Positions 36,503 to 49,400 of a stretch of DNA of 64,000 nucleotides are shown here, in pieces (position 1 is the first letter of the stretch; every line of letters starts with the position of its first letter). Where the stretch lies: contig AZLU01000065.1 in assembly GCA_002224055.1 (NCBI GenBank), forward strand, positions 68,582 to 132,581, written 5' to 3'. The DNA is from Pezizomycotina sp. ARF18 (lineage: Eukaryota > Ascomycota). Made by a program: the position numbers and the translations under genes. The notes beneath the pieces are model-generated. The model was not told the DNA's origin. It was given only the letters and a program-made list of their open reading frames with translations, and made no database searches.

Positions 36503-37152
36503 ATGAGTGAACCTCACACCAATATAAACAAACAACAAACAACAAACAAAGAAAGAGCAAAAATTCTTCATCTCGCAACCACCAAAGCAACAATATCAGA
36601 AGTTCAAGCAAACCAAGCAGGTAATTTTGGTCAACAAAGAATGTCGCATTATACTCGAACCTTATTTGCTTTCTGCATTGGACGATCTCGGACATCGCTG
36701 GACCAGACGGAGCCTATTCCAATCCCTAAGGTAATTCAACGGTTCCTCTCCTCTTATTTATAGCCCTTAAAAAGAGAGTAAAGTCCTTGTCGAGGATACT
36801 AAGATTTATCGCATACACTATAGATTGAAGTTGCGACTCTCACGCAATCTCCGATTGGGTCACAGAATATGACCTCGCGGTTACTCGGGATTCACAACCG
36901 AAGAAAGCTGTTGAAGACCATCCCGTTCGTCACATTAACCTTTCGAATACGACAACGAATACTTCAAGAAAATGGACCGGGCTCTACTACTTCGCGTTGT
37001 CGCAGGCGCCGACTACCTCGATATACCCGTCCTCTCGAACCGTCTCACAAGCATTGCCAATCATATTAACGGCACCTCCTCCGATATATGAAAGATTTCT
37101 TCAGTTCGAAAGCGATATGAGTATTGAGGAGAGGAGAAGGCCCGGAGGATAA
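36503..37152 (+). CDS. Divergent Skp1-like protein (SCF ubiquitin ligase adaptor family)
   Basis: Skp1 links F-box proteins to cullin-1. The signature pieces appear in Skp1 order: KILHLATTKATISEVQ (compare KLxSxDGxxFxV) near 36560, TEPIPIPK near 36708-36731 followed by a GT...AG intron (36732-36824), IEVATLTQ with DWVTEYDLAVTRDSQPKKAV near 36860 (Skp1 VIEWCxHH position), EYFKKMDRALLLRVVAGADYL, DIPVLSNRLTSIANHING (Skp1 ILAANYLDIKPLLDxxCKTVANMIxG) and FLQFESDMSIEERRR (Skp1 TFNIxNDFTPEEExQ), with the stop at 37150-37152. Three or so one-base shifts lie between these pieces. It is too divergent to be the main Skp1; a lineage-specific paralogue is likely, functional or decaying. Start at 36503 by position. 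Confidence 0.65.
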
Positions 37153-37199
37153 AGTGCTTTTCAGGAATATGTAATGGAAGAGGTAATAATTTCAAAGGA

Positions 37200-37240
37200 G
37201 GAACCAGGGTATTGGACGAGACGTCCTTTGCCCCTGGTCC
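37200..37240 (+). other. Nested hairpin, copy 2, downstream of the Skp1-like gene
   Basis: Outer stem GGA-(A)-CCAGGG (37200-37209) pairs with CCCTGGTCC (37232-37240) with one bulged A. The inner hairpin is GGACG-AGA-CGTCC (37214-37226). It begins 47 bases after the stop codon. The layout matches copy 1, with the middle inner pair A-T here against G-C there. Confidence 0.7.
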
Positions 37241-38232
37241 GTTATATTAATCGGGTTAATTGTTAGCGTTCTCAAGAGAAGAATACATATACGAGGCTTG
37301 CTTATTCCATATCGAGGAAACTTGCCTACTCAAAAGAAAGCTATTTATTGTTATTAGCTTGACAATGCCAGAAATACTTTGTTTGTGCAAACATTACCAC
37401 GTATTCACAGTTGCGGACCAAGATACATAAGTGAACACATTGACGGAAAGGAGTAATAAAACTAAGAAGGAACACTTCTTCGGCCATATTTGAGGAATAT
37501 ACCTCTCTACGTTTTATGTAGCAAGTACTGCAAGTGTTTAAAGCAAGCGTAATTTTAATTAGGTCGGCCGTACAGTTCCTGAATGACGGTGGGAGTGGCA
37601 CTGTGCATGTGTCTCGCGGCCAGCACGTTCTTGTCGAAACCCTTGTGGCCGCAAGAGCAGCTGTCAGAGCTAGAAAACTCTCGAAGAATGCAAAAAGGCC
37701 TTGTTACGAGGTAACTCGGGACCCTAACTTTGATGTAAGTACTTTAACTATAGCGTTGTTAAGAATTGTTATCTTACTACCTAGTACTATTAGGATAACT
37801 GGGAATCACCAGGATGCTGGGAATCCAAGACGTGCTGTCATGCAATATAATAGCGTTGCTAACTCTTCGATAAGCCTTTTTTCACTGAGAATAAATCAAT
37901 CAATCAATCGATTATTTTAGTATCGATTCTAGACCAAAACATAAATTGCCCGATTCTAAGCTGTTTTCTGCCTGGTTTTCGTTCCATATATTTGTACCGT
38001 ATAATCTGGCGAAGAGAGACAATATTTATAACATAATAATCTCTTACAGTATAATGTCATGTTCCTAGTATCATGGCTACTTCCCCAGATTTAAGTAAAC
38101 AAGGACGCTTATTCGTTACGGTCTCCAGTGAACAAGTACATGAGCTATTTCGGAAATACAAAACCTTTCTCATGCCAAAAAGCTCGACTAGAAAATGATA
38201 TCCAGGAGCATACACTATTTCCCCTCCAATTC
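37241..38232. other. Intergenic; possible short unknown frame
   Basis: A frame near 37534-37740 (+) and its complement both read without stops for about 70 codons, but neither gives a recognised protein. The minus-strand reading contains CSCGHKGFDKNVLAARH, faintly like a zinc-finger spacing. Not enough to call a gene. Confidence 0.4.
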
Positions 38233-41200
38233 TCACCATTTTATCTGACAATCTTGTGACCACGCCCCCTGCGAGGTAAACTTTTTGCAAACCGTGATGC
38301 GCAGGACCTTCTTATCCTTGCAATACGAGAAGCACGCTTTCAAGCCATTGAACTCTACGCTCGACGGCGCGTTTCGGTACCCCCAGGACGGTGACGTTGG
38401 TCAGCGGCTGCTAGACGACGTATTCCCCGCGGCGGTAGCGAGGAAAGAGTTACGTTTGCGACGGAAACTCAACGACAGTCGTCGCATTCTGCTTAGGTGG
38501 ATGCCGTCGTCGACGTTAGGTCTTCCCCGCGGCCTCGCCGTCCCCGAGAGCGACTAGCAAAGACACTCGTCGTTGCTCGTTTCTTCGGTAGTGTAGCCGG
38601 GCTTCTGCATGGGGAGGACCGCCCCGCCCCGTACGAACACGGGGATGTGACCGAGCGGTGCGGATATGGTCGCGTTCTCGTTTGCTTCCGCTTCGACTTC
38701 CTCCTGCGTTGCCAGTCGTACCACCTGGTGCCGTCTGCGACGCCCGGGAAGATACCCGCACGCTCGTCTGGTTCGGAGCCAGCACGGGCGTGACCAAGAT
38801 GTGCTTCCCGACCATGAACTGCCTGTCCACTTTTTGCCAGAGCCGGCTCGCTCGGGAAACTCCCAGGCTAAAGCGCGCATGACCGTCTCGCCGGTCGCCG
38901 AGGCGTGGTAGAAGCAAGGTGTACCAGTACGGGAGCAGGCTGTACCGGATGCCGATGCCTTGCGGGAGGCTGCGGCGACGGATTTCCACACGTAAGCCTC
39001 CTGCGAGTTCGCGCTGAGGATGTTGTGGTGCGTACAGCGGGAAGAACGCGCGAGAGCATCATCCAGCGGTTGCAGAGTTCCTCGTCAGAGTTACCGTCGA
39101 AGCCGCAGGTGTCAGCCCCAAAAAACGGGATACCCGCGACGGAGAAACTGAGAGCCTGCGAGATCAAGAGGGCCATGTACAGAACGAGCTCCTGTTGTCG
39201 CCGCCCCAGTGGCAGCGACGCTCCCGTCCCCGGAAAGCTCGAGCGGGTGACAACGAACGGCCGCTTGTTCTGTGGACATGGAGCAGAGAGTTGTAGGTTG
39301 CCTTCGCGGTCATGTGGCCGTAAAGGTTGTGGATATCGTACTCCGCAATGCCGCCGTAATGCGTGGCGTTCGGGCTGATCGCGTGAACGGAGAGGTCCGC
39401 GTTCGCCTGATGGTGGTTGATGACGTACGGCGGCTGGTTCAGGTTCCTAACACCGGGGGTCGGCTTGGTCCGCACGAAGGTTTCCGTGGTTGTCGGCGCC
39501 GGCGTTGCGAACAATGCGGACTGCGAACTCGCCAGCGCTTCCGCTACGGCCGCCTCTTTGGGGTTCGTATATTTGTAGCCTTCGGGGTAAGCGAACACCT
39601 CAGCACCTTTTTCCCCCGGTAGCAGAACGGCGGGTGGACGGGGTTCTCCCTGTACCGTTCGGACCCGCAGCTCCCGGTGCAGAACGAAGACGCCTCGTTC
39701 ATGTCGCACCACATTCCGTCCACTGCACACCCATGTCGTACCAATTTTGCATGCTTTCCGTTCCACCAGCCCTGCGATTTCGGCGCGAGCCATTCGGGGA
39801 AGGCGGCGTACCCGGGCCAGACACTAGAAAAATTATTGTTAACTTTTTTATACTTTATCGTATCTAGAGGCCCAACTTACAGCCCATGTATACATCGACG
39901 CCTTCCTCGCTAGAAGTCCTGAGAAAGACGTCCGAAGCATTTCCTTTCATGAAACGTCGTATTTGTCTTCCTCGTTACCGCCAGGGACATAGATCGCAGC
40001 ATCGAGACTAAATACGAATATTAGTTTTGATATTTTCTCGGCTGATTTTAGATTCTTACATCGGTATAAATTTTGGCCGTCCGCGTGCATCTTCTTCATT
40101 AGCTTCTTGAGCTCATTCACGGGAAACCTCTTCGGATCGTAGCTAAAATCCCTGTATTGATCCATGTAGTCGATGTCCAGGTAGACGGTCTCCAGCGGGA
40201 TGTTGCTCTTCCTGTGGTTTTCGACAATATCTCCCAGCATTGAAACGTTGTGAATCCCCATCTGGTATTTTGGTAGCCAAGCGTCCACCGCTGCTGCATT
40301 GCCGGAAGGCCGATGCTCTTGACGTAGCTCTGGATGACGCTGTGAGGAGCTGCCTTCTCCCCTCCGGAGTAAAAGAAGAGGTCGACGCTGCCGCCGATGG
40401 TTCGCCAAACGACCTTGTCGGTACCGTTAGGCCTCAGTAGGATATCCATCCCGTGGCTGTTCCTGAAGAACACGCCGTGGCTTCGAGACGAGAAGCCCGA
40501 GCGGGTCGAGTTATCTTCACGGTATCTCGTCGCCAACATCACGGGGTGGGGCCGTACAGGTTCTCGTCGATGTTGTTGGGATCGTCGCTTGCCCATAACG
40601 TGCGGGAGGAGTTGCCATGCAGCCTGAAATTCGTCATCGTCTCCCGAGGCCGTACATGTGCTGGTCGCACGGAACGTGCGCGATGAATTCGATAAACTGG
40701 TTTTCGAAAACGAGTTTTCGTACCGAACGTCGAGAAGAGAACATCACTAGGGTCGCTCTTGCGCGCGACGCTAAAAGCAAAGGACTGGAGCTGTAGGTGA
40801 AACCAAGCCATTGTCGATACCCAGCTCGTCGGCGTCGCTTCCTTCGTACTTGGGCCGGGTGCAAGCTCCTCAGGCAAGATATAGTGAGACCGCTCGCTGT
40901 CGGTTATGTTCTGCGGATATATCGCGACATTCAGGCGATCCGAAGCTTGGTACTCAACTTCCAGCCTCAGCTGCTCAATATCTGTACCATAGAGATCGCA
41001 GCTTTTTCCCGCCAGCTCGAGCGTCGCATTTAGTCCCCTGTTTGACCGCCGAACGTCGGTGACCCTATATCCCGGGCAGACGTCTTGTGCGTTTACGGCG
41101 ACTCGTCCAAAACGTTCGGCTTCTGATATACGCCCAAGTTCAAGTATTCCGGCGCCGTCGGCTGGGATCTGAGTGCAGATTGGGTCTGCGAAGGCACTAT

Positions 41201-41278
41201 ATCGGGTATCCACGGCGCAGCGGCTGCCGAACCGCAGAGCAGGAGCGACCGTATGGACAGGGAGCTCGAGAATGTCAT
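38233..41278 (-). CDS. Secreted alpha-glucosidase, glycoside hydrolase family 31
   Basis: Releases glucose from the non-reducing ends of maltose, malto-oligosaccharides or starch outside the cell. The start at 41278 has a Kozak-like GCCGCC in front, and MTFSSSLSIRSLLLCGSAAAA is a signal peptide. Next are QDVCPGYRVTDVRRSNRGLNA (N-terminal GH31 domain), HMYGLG, YQMGIHNVSMLGDIV-type barrel start, TVYLDIDYMDQYRDFSYD, two introns (40061-40007 and 39881-39825), and the nucleophile block VDGMWCDMNEASSFCTGSCG with the catalytic Asp at about 39703. Further on are the TRSSFPGTGA equivalent near 39240, GIPFFGADTCGFDGNSDEEL near 39110 and HNILSANSQEAY near 39010, then beta-sheet domains, with the stop at 38233 after CQIKW. 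Length about 970 residues, as usual for fungal secreted enzymes. Many isolated frame changes. Confidence 0.93.
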
Positions 41279-44200
41279 GGCGGCTATTTTCAGCGCAGGA
41301 AAGGCTCTGGCTGGAGGTACCGAAAGCAGCCAGTTTTGAAGGGAAGGAGCCATTATCGTCTTTATATAATGGCGTCCATGTTCCGCCAATACGGACAGAA
41401 GCCGCGAATATCTGGCGAAGTGTATCCCCAGAGAATCTCGACGTTTTAGCGCATAGTTTAACTGGCTCGTGTCATGCCCTTCCTTTCCTTTCGCGGACGT
41501 CGGAAAAAAGCTTGGGCCATGATTGTGGTTGTGTCTTAAACCTACTTGGTCAATGCATGAGTATTTCCCGTGGAAGCAAAATAGAATCATGCGATAGGGC
41601 AGGTATCGTCGCTAAGAGCTCGACTCAATTTCGTAGCCTCCGGCCCGCCGGTTCCATCGATTGGTGCATGAAATCAGCTTTGGTAGCTCACCAGACACCA
41701 TTAAAAAAAAGTTACCCTGGCGCTGGTGCAAGCTTCAAAGAGCCCGCAGACGTCAGGTTTTCCATCGCAGCACCGAAATGAATGCGTCATGTATATTCTC
41801 GTTCGCCAGCGATTCCGCAGAGACCACGATCGTACGTTTTAACGGTCCCGCCAATCTCATGCCCAAGCAACTGCGGGATGATCTCGGTAAGACTGGTGAG
41901 GGTGCGCGATACTATTGAATGGATGAGTCCGTTTCCCCTGAAGGTTTGAGCGGTGACTTTCAACCACGGCGCAATTCTTAGACATCAGCGGCTCCGGCGA
42001 AGCGTTTGCATTGCCGAGTTGAGTTGAGGAGCAGGTCTGGCCTGTTACACGCTTGAGGCTCTTGAGAACTGGTTCAAATGCTTTCCTGGCATTGAAACGC
42101 GGGGCTTCTAGACGTCTTCTGCCGAAACTAGAGTTCATGCACGTCGGCCCTTTTTTTTTTAATTTGTGACGTTTAACACGATGTCAAAGAGAAGAGGCTC
42201 GAAAGTTGAAACTCGCCTGATCTTGAGTCGAGGAGAATTAAAAGTGCCGGTAAAAATTGTTCGTGAGTGTAACGAATTTTCCTTGCAGTAAATTAAATAC
42301 AGCACTTGTTGACGGTAGTTGTCTCGTACCCAGCCTCTCCCAAAGAACAATTTCTTTTCACTCAACCGCCATCTCCAAGTTCGTCAGATGAATTATATGA
42401 GATGATTCACCTGATGGAAGACTTTTCCCATCAGATCCAATCAATTCAATTGCTTCAACTTTTGATCCCAGCCTGTTTTCTGTTTATTGCTAGAATGCTA
42501 ACTGGAACGTATCGGCTGACGGTTGTATTTCCACAGTCAACATCCGCCGTAGCACTTCGGCATCCTTGTCCTTCTCGATATCGGCTTTTCATTGACATGT
42601 CGAATCCATTGGCTCCTCAGCGACCGCAAACAATTTGCTGTCTATTAGAATTGTTTCGGGCCAAATCTAGCTTGGAATCCGAACCTCTCACTAAACAGTC
42701 TCTTGACGGAGTGAGATCCGAAAGAGATATCTATCCTTGATTTGTTTAAATTAAGGCGCTTCTAAATCTTCTTCTCGAACGTTTAGGACGCGAGTTTCAA
42801 ACTAAGGCCAGGTCAAGAGTCTGGGATCTAAAAACAGGTCCAGCGCACGTTTTGGAGCCCTTTTCTGAAGAGTATTTTTCAAGGATCGACATCTCTCGAA
42901 TCTGTTTCATTGTGATAAAGATAAGCAGATAAGGGACCAGAGGCTCTGAAGATTGTTAGGAGCTGTAACAAATACGATTACAACCCGCGAGACAACCCGC
43001 GAGGCCTTTTTCTCTATTATTCAATCTAAAACCTCAGATTTGCTCATCTTCTGGAATAATTGACTCTGTCAGACACTCTAAGTATGCACGATGATTGGTC
43101 CGGTGATCTTGTTGCAAAAAGTACTGATTGAATTCTACGAAGATACATGCATAGAGTCACCCTTTAGGATCGAGGAGCCGCCTCTTCGCAAAGAAAAAAA
43201 AGGGACATCTGGGTTGACTTGCCCCCTTCTCTTCGCGAGAAACAAACGAGGGCTCTAAAACATTTCGCAGCTCGAGAGAACATCTTTGTAAGTTGCATCT
43301 GTCGGAACTCTTTTGCCTATCTTTGAGCATGTCCACGTGGGAGTTGCGTCCCCAGAAGGCAGAAAGGGGAATTTTTCATTTCAACCCCTTTTATTACATG
43401 GCTAAATGCACCACACTCTTTCCCGCCGCCGTATATAGCGTAAGCTCGTTCGTCGTCGTGCAGTATATTCATGCCACCACGAGCGGCAGCAGGTTGCGTA
43501 AGTAAGCGTGGCAATGGAAAGCCCCGATTGAGTCGCTCAATTCCTTATCCCCTGCTGAGGAAGCTGCGGAGTTTCCCTTGCTTACTTTTGGGAAAAAAAG
43601 AGGGCCGAACCTACTTTAACAACAAGATCTTTTTAAGAGCCTATATCGATACGGAACAATAACACAATTTGTCAGTTTTTTTTTTATTTCCTTTTAATAG
43701 GGGTTTATTCTCAAAAAAAAAAGGTAGGCCCCGTTACTTTCCCGGACTTGACGCAATTCCTGAGAAAAAAAACAACGCGGCGGATCGACTTGAACTCGGG
43801 TTTCTTCAGTTCACACGGTTGTCTCGGGAGACGCAGCATCAATAAAGCAGCTGTAAATTGTTGATATTGCGAGTTTATATTGATTTGACACATCCGCTTG
43901 TGTAGTAGCTGGGGTCCTGGTTTCCTCAGCCTGCACTTACCTCATATATCCAAACCCAAAATACGAAGGTTCTTAAAAGTTGTGTTGTACATGTACTCTG
44001 GTCGGGTTCTCTTCGCTTTACCCTTTTTCGATCCCCGTCCGCTCTCAAGCCACAGACACTCGAAAAAAGGCTCGATTGTGGGAATCCTCTTTTCGTCTAA
44101 CTTGCGAAAAAACAAGGCACCGCTCTCAAAACTTCATTGGATTATTTTGTATTATGGTGACTCAATCGACGGATATCTCCAGCTGAAGGGATACCTGGCT

Positions 44201-46416
44201 TCCAAGATCGTTTCCCAAGAGCGGCGGCATCTTTAGAGGGGAAGACTTTGTGCTCGGAATGGATTATCGATCTCGTATCTAAGAATATATTTTCTTTCGG
44301 CAAAAAGGGTGTAAAGAAAGGAGAAAAAAAAAAGAGAAAAAGCAAATGAGGAAAAAATAGTACCTGCGCTAAACGCAATCTACGCCACTTTTGCAGTGTC
44401 GTGAAAATAGCAACCGATCCCACTACCGATCAATCTAATCTCCAAAGATATAATAAGGACCTATACAAGATCTGGAAGAGTGTGGATAATTAAACACCCC
44501 CTCATTTGAGAGAAAAGAGAACGGTACCTGATATTGAGATGATATTGAGCTAACTGTTGCAGACGATTGAATGGTAGGGTTATACTAGCTTCAGTAGTGT
44601 TTAAAGAATCAGTATCGTCAACGAGATATAGAGAGAGGTTCGTTGACAGATTTGAAGACCTTGAATGAAAAAATTTTCTTCTCCTAGTCGTGAGAAGAGA
44701 ACAACTCGTCTTGAAAATCCATTCTGTTTGTTGTTGTTTCTAGTGTGCAGTGTATATTTTCTCCTTTTTCTCCCTCTTTTTTCCCCCCTGCAAGCCGCTT
44801 TTTTGTCCCTTTTACGCGAAATTTATTAGTATAATATTAATATGTCTTTTTATTGTCTTTTTTATTATATATATATTTTTAATTTTCTCCCTTAATTTTA
44901 GTTCCCTTTGTTTCTTTTCTTCTTCTCCTTATTGTCGAATATTTTTTTTTTTTTTTTCTTTTCTTTCTTTTCTGATTTTTTTGTCCTCTTCGCTCTTGTC
45001 GTCTCACATTTTTTTTTATTTTTTCTTTTCTTCCTCTCTCGTCGTTCCGTATTGACAGCAACCCAACAACAACAAAAACGAAAGACAGCGGAATAAAACC
45101 ATCGTCACCAACGATCAGGAAGAACAGTCAAATCCATCACAATTCCATCAATTATCGTTATCGCGCCTTTCGCCTCTTGTCTAAAAGCAAACCAGGTTCG
45201 AGCCTATATGTGTCCGAGAAATTTCTGGCGACATCTTGATATCCCGCATTTCGGAGCCATACCCCCTCTCTCCTTCTTTGAGAATTTTATCTGAGTGGCA
45301 TATAAACGGAAGAAGAATCAAAACACCGCAATAAAGACGATTCTGGTAAGGAATAGCACAACCGACGAAACATTACAGCCGTTCACGTTGCGTCGCCTTA
45401 TTGTACGACTTGTGTGTTTCTTTTCCTTTCTCTCGAAGAGCGTTTCCCGATCTCCCCTCCTCCCAATTTATTCTCTTTTTTTTTACCACCTTGTTCTGCA
45501 GCCTTGAAATCAGGAACACGAGGAACTTGAGTGAAAAGTTTTTCATTTACTTTAATACTCCTATGTTTCCCCTCCCGCCTTGCCTATTCGCATCTCCATT
45601 CAGTTGTCCTTTATTTTATTTATCTCTTCCTATTTCCCTTGCATCTCCGCGTCGTTTTTGATATGTGGCCGAGGTCTAGGCGGTAAAAATCAGAGAGCGA
45701 TTTTCTCGCCCGTGGTTCTCTCCTAAATAGGAACATTAGAAATCGTCTGCGAGGGTTGTGCAGATGCTTTCTGCTTGAGGGAGACAGCGAAACCTTTTTT
45801 CAGTTCAGTGCATTTTTTTCTCCCCTTTTCTTCCTTGGCTTCGAGAGAAACGTCTGAAGAAAGGACGTAATAAATCTGAAAGACGGGCGTAGGGATTCTC
45901 AACCCCTTTAGAGGGAAAATTTTCCTTATGACAGGTGTCTTGTCCCTTGTTCTACAAAGAAGTAAAGAGAAAAAAATTAGCAGAAAGAGTAAAGGGGGCG
46001 TCGGATTTTATTGACCACGAAAAACTTTCGCGCTGCCGTTTTCGTTCCTCACTAACTTTAAACAGCCTCTCCTTTTTTTTTTTTTTTTTTTTTTTAGATT
46101 TCGCCAAATTGTCTATCCAAGGTCGCGACCGATAACCTTCCAACTTTAACTTTTCGCGGCGGTGTCTCACTATCTCCCGTCGCTTTCTACCCGCTCTCTC
46201 GAATCAGAGACAACCGAATCGGTCACCAACACGCCTGCGGTGGTCGCGGGGAATCGTTATCGGAGGAAATACGACGAACCTCGGTGAGGGTGCTCGATAC
46301 CGTGACTGAATCATCTTTTGATTAAACCCCCGCCGCTGCTGTTCATCGGCCGCCAAATATATATATATATATATATATATTTATCTGATACCGCTAGCGG
46401 TGTGATATCAACCCAA
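41279..46416. other. 5.1 kb region without a recognised gene
   Basis: Upstream of both the alpha-glucosidase and the Kin4-type gene, so it contains both promoters. AT-rich. Open frames of 60-200 codons (for example 41173-41781 overlapping the glucosidase start, 42306-42740, 43898-44236) have no recognisable motif. Pyrimidine-rich DNA fills 44740-45060 and 45400-45660, and T runs lie at 44942-44959 and 46070-46095. I see no transposon ends or repeats that would explain the length. Confidence 0.5.
46357..46382. repeat. (TA)n microsatellite before the kinase start
   Basis: About 26 bases of alternating T and A, 35 bases upstream of the proposed start codon at 46417. It could lie in the 5' leader or a leader intron. 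Confidence 0.9.
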
Positions 46417-49400
46417 ATGTCCGCATCTGCCGCTATTGCGCAATCTGCAACGTCAGCGATGCCTTCGTCAAGTACCCGCCGCCAACCGCGGCCCACGACT
46501 ACTCCGGCCGACCGTTTCGACTAGTTCCCGCAGGCCAGCCCAACCTCAACTACGCGCCTCCGATCCCGCCGCCGCCGAGGACGAGTTCGCAGAAGGACGT
46601 TCCACCTCCGCAAAAAGTCCGGCCGCCAATCGTCTTCGGCGGAGGCAACTCGCCACGTGACGGGGCGAAGGGCAGATCCGGGGCTACCTCGGTACACGTT
46701 TCTTCCACATCCGGCGGGGCGATAAGAACGCGCCGTCGAGGTCCGAGAGCACGCGGGAGTCGGGGAGAAGCGCGAAGAGACGGCGCTGCTCCTCCGCCTG
46801 TCGTGGCACCCGTCACGACCGGGCGAATCCGAGCGGAACGCGTCGTCCAGCAACAGGGACTCTCGAAGGAAACACGTTCGGAAAGCTACATCCTTGGCCA
46901 GACGATCGGCGAAGGAGAGTTTGGAAAGGTGAAGTGGGTTGGAGGCGAGACGGCGGCGTCAGGTAGCCTACCCCTCAACTCACAATAAAAGAAACTTTGA
47001 CTAACATCCTCTAGGTCGCGATCAAATCATGAGAAGGGACACGCTCACGCCACCCTAATAGGCTCTCGAGATCTATCGCGAAATTTCGATTTTAAGAACG
47101 CTTGTCGCATCCGAATATCGTCCGACTGCACGAGATGGTGGAGACCGACCGGCACATTGGATAATTCTGGAGTACGCATCCGGCGGAGAACTGTTCGATT
47201 ATATTCTCACCCACCGCTACCTCAAGGACCCTCCAGCGTGCAGGCTGTTCGCTCAGCTCGTATCCGGGTGGGTTACCTGCACAAGTGGCATCGTTCACAG
47301 GGATCTCAAGCTCGAAAACCTTTTGCTGGATAGGAACAGAATATTATTATTACCGATTTTGGTTTTGCGAACGTGTTCAACCCCAAGGACGACATCTCGG
47401 AGTACGAAGACCGGTTGGATGAGCCCGAGATTTTGAGAAATGCTGGAGCTCGGCGTCAGGGAGGACGGCGGCGGCCGAAGGGGCGATCTGATGGCCACTA
47501 GCTGTGGTAGTCCGTGTTACGCCGCGCCGGAATTGGTTGTTAGCGAAAGGGTTACACCGGTAGGAAGGTCGATGTTTGGAGCTGCGTGTGATTCTCGTAC
47601 GTATACCTTTCCTAAATTTCTATTGCTCCGTCTAACATACCGGTAGTATGCGATGCTTGCTGGATATCTGCCCTTCGATGACGACCCGGCGAACCCGAAG
47701 GCGACAACATAAACCTCTTGTACAAGTACATCGTCTCTACACCCCTCACCTTCCGGAATACGTCACGCCGCACGCTAGAGACCCTGCTCAGGAGAATCCT
47801 CGTACCAGATCCGCGAAAGCGGGCAGACCTGTTCGAAGTCGCCCGACACAGCTGGCTCAGTCCTTTCGCTAATGTCGTGGGACTAATTACGAGCTCGACG
47901 ACCAGCACCCAAGACATCATGACGACAACAGTCACAAGTGGTATGAGTAACCTTGATTGATCTATTACTCGAATTTTGCTGACGCCGAACAGACGGACAG
48001 GACGGTCCCCAATTGACGAGGTCGGCTTCCGTCAGGGAGCCGGCGACGACGACGCACTCTACAACCCACACCCACCAACCAAGCCACAGCACACACGCTC
48101 CCGTTTCCAGCTCCCGGCACCAAGAACACTCCCCCTCCTCGACGCACACGAAAACCTCCGGCGATACGAAAAGAAATACTGTGCAGGTTGAATACGCTCC
48201 TCCAAAGTCTCAGACGAAACGCGGGGAGCCGCCCACCGGGGACGAGCCCATTGGCCACGGAAAATCGAAGCATGCCAGCAAATCGGCAAGCAAACACGAG
48301 AGCAACGGTCCCAAGGCTGTTGCTGATCCTTCGCTTGCTCGGGCTGCTACCACGGCTGGCACGAGCAGCAAGCCTCAGTCGTACTCGACCAAGGCCGAAG
48401 CCGTAAAGTCAAAGGATACGTCAAAGCTCGATCAGATCGAGAGCAGCAAGCCTGCCACACCAAAGGGCCAGCAGAGAGCGATCAGCTACCACCCTCCGGG
48501 GAACCCACGACCGCCGTCGCCCGCGGAGATGCGCCGGTGCCAGCGCAAAGTAGCTCCCAGGCGGCAGCAGCAGCAGCAGCTCCGGTCTACGGCTCTTCTT
48601 CGACCTCGGCCCTTCCAGTGTCGCAGTCTGCCGCCGACAGCCGGCCGAAAACCGGTGAAAACGATAAATCGAACGTGCCCAGGTCTGCATCAGTGCGTGT
48701 CGCGTCTAACACATCTAAACAGCTCCAACCAAGCAGCCTCCGGGAAAATCCAGCAGCCTTCTTCAAAAAAACCTTACACGATATCCCGTCCGATCCCCCA
48801 GAACTCTGAGAATGTTAATATTGGTGCGCCGAGCGATTCAGTTCCGGCGCCCGGAAAAATAACTCCCAAAAGGTTCAGGACAAGGGCCACAAGCGGGCGA
48901 ACACGGTGGGAGCGCGACCGCCGGTGAAAGGCTGTTTGGCAAAATACTGGGCATGGGCGACAAGCCCCACAAAAGCAGCAGCAGGGATCTCCCAAGCAGG
49001 GAGCCGAGCCCGCACCAGCAGCGGATCCGTCCCCCAGAGCATCTTTGGAGCAGCAGGAGGCTCCGCTGCTGAGGAGCAAAACGGCAAAAGGCAAAAGCGC
49101 TTCAGTCTGATCCCACCGGACTCCTTAAGCAGATGTCGATCCACGAGAAGAGCCACCCACCCGTGCCGATGGACAACCACACGGCCGACCCCACCCACAA
49201 ATCCTCGGCTTCCAAGCTGACAAAACACGACCGGAGACCGTCGCGAACCGCAAGCGGCGTCAATTCGGAAAGAAGGGGCTCGGCTGCTCAGCTCGGCCAG
49301 CGCAACGGCAACACCTCGAGCCAGACAACGCCGTCCAGCAGCTCGGTCATATGCACGGCCAGCAATCATCGCACCCGGTCCCACCGGTACCGCCGCAACC

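Noticed and set aside
41918-41935. GGATGAGTCCG, similar to a hammerhead ribozyme core
   Set aside because: The core needs CTGATGA and a matching GAAA strand; neither is present.
43785-43860. tRNA-like words on the minus strand (ACTGAAGA as in a Phe anticodon loop, and GTTCAAGTC as a B box)
   Set aside because: The T-arm and acceptor stems do not pair, and no A box lies at the right distance.
41279-46416. A transposable element filling the gap before the kinase
   Set aside because: No terminal repeats, target duplications, transposase or reverse-transcriptase motifs were found on either strand.
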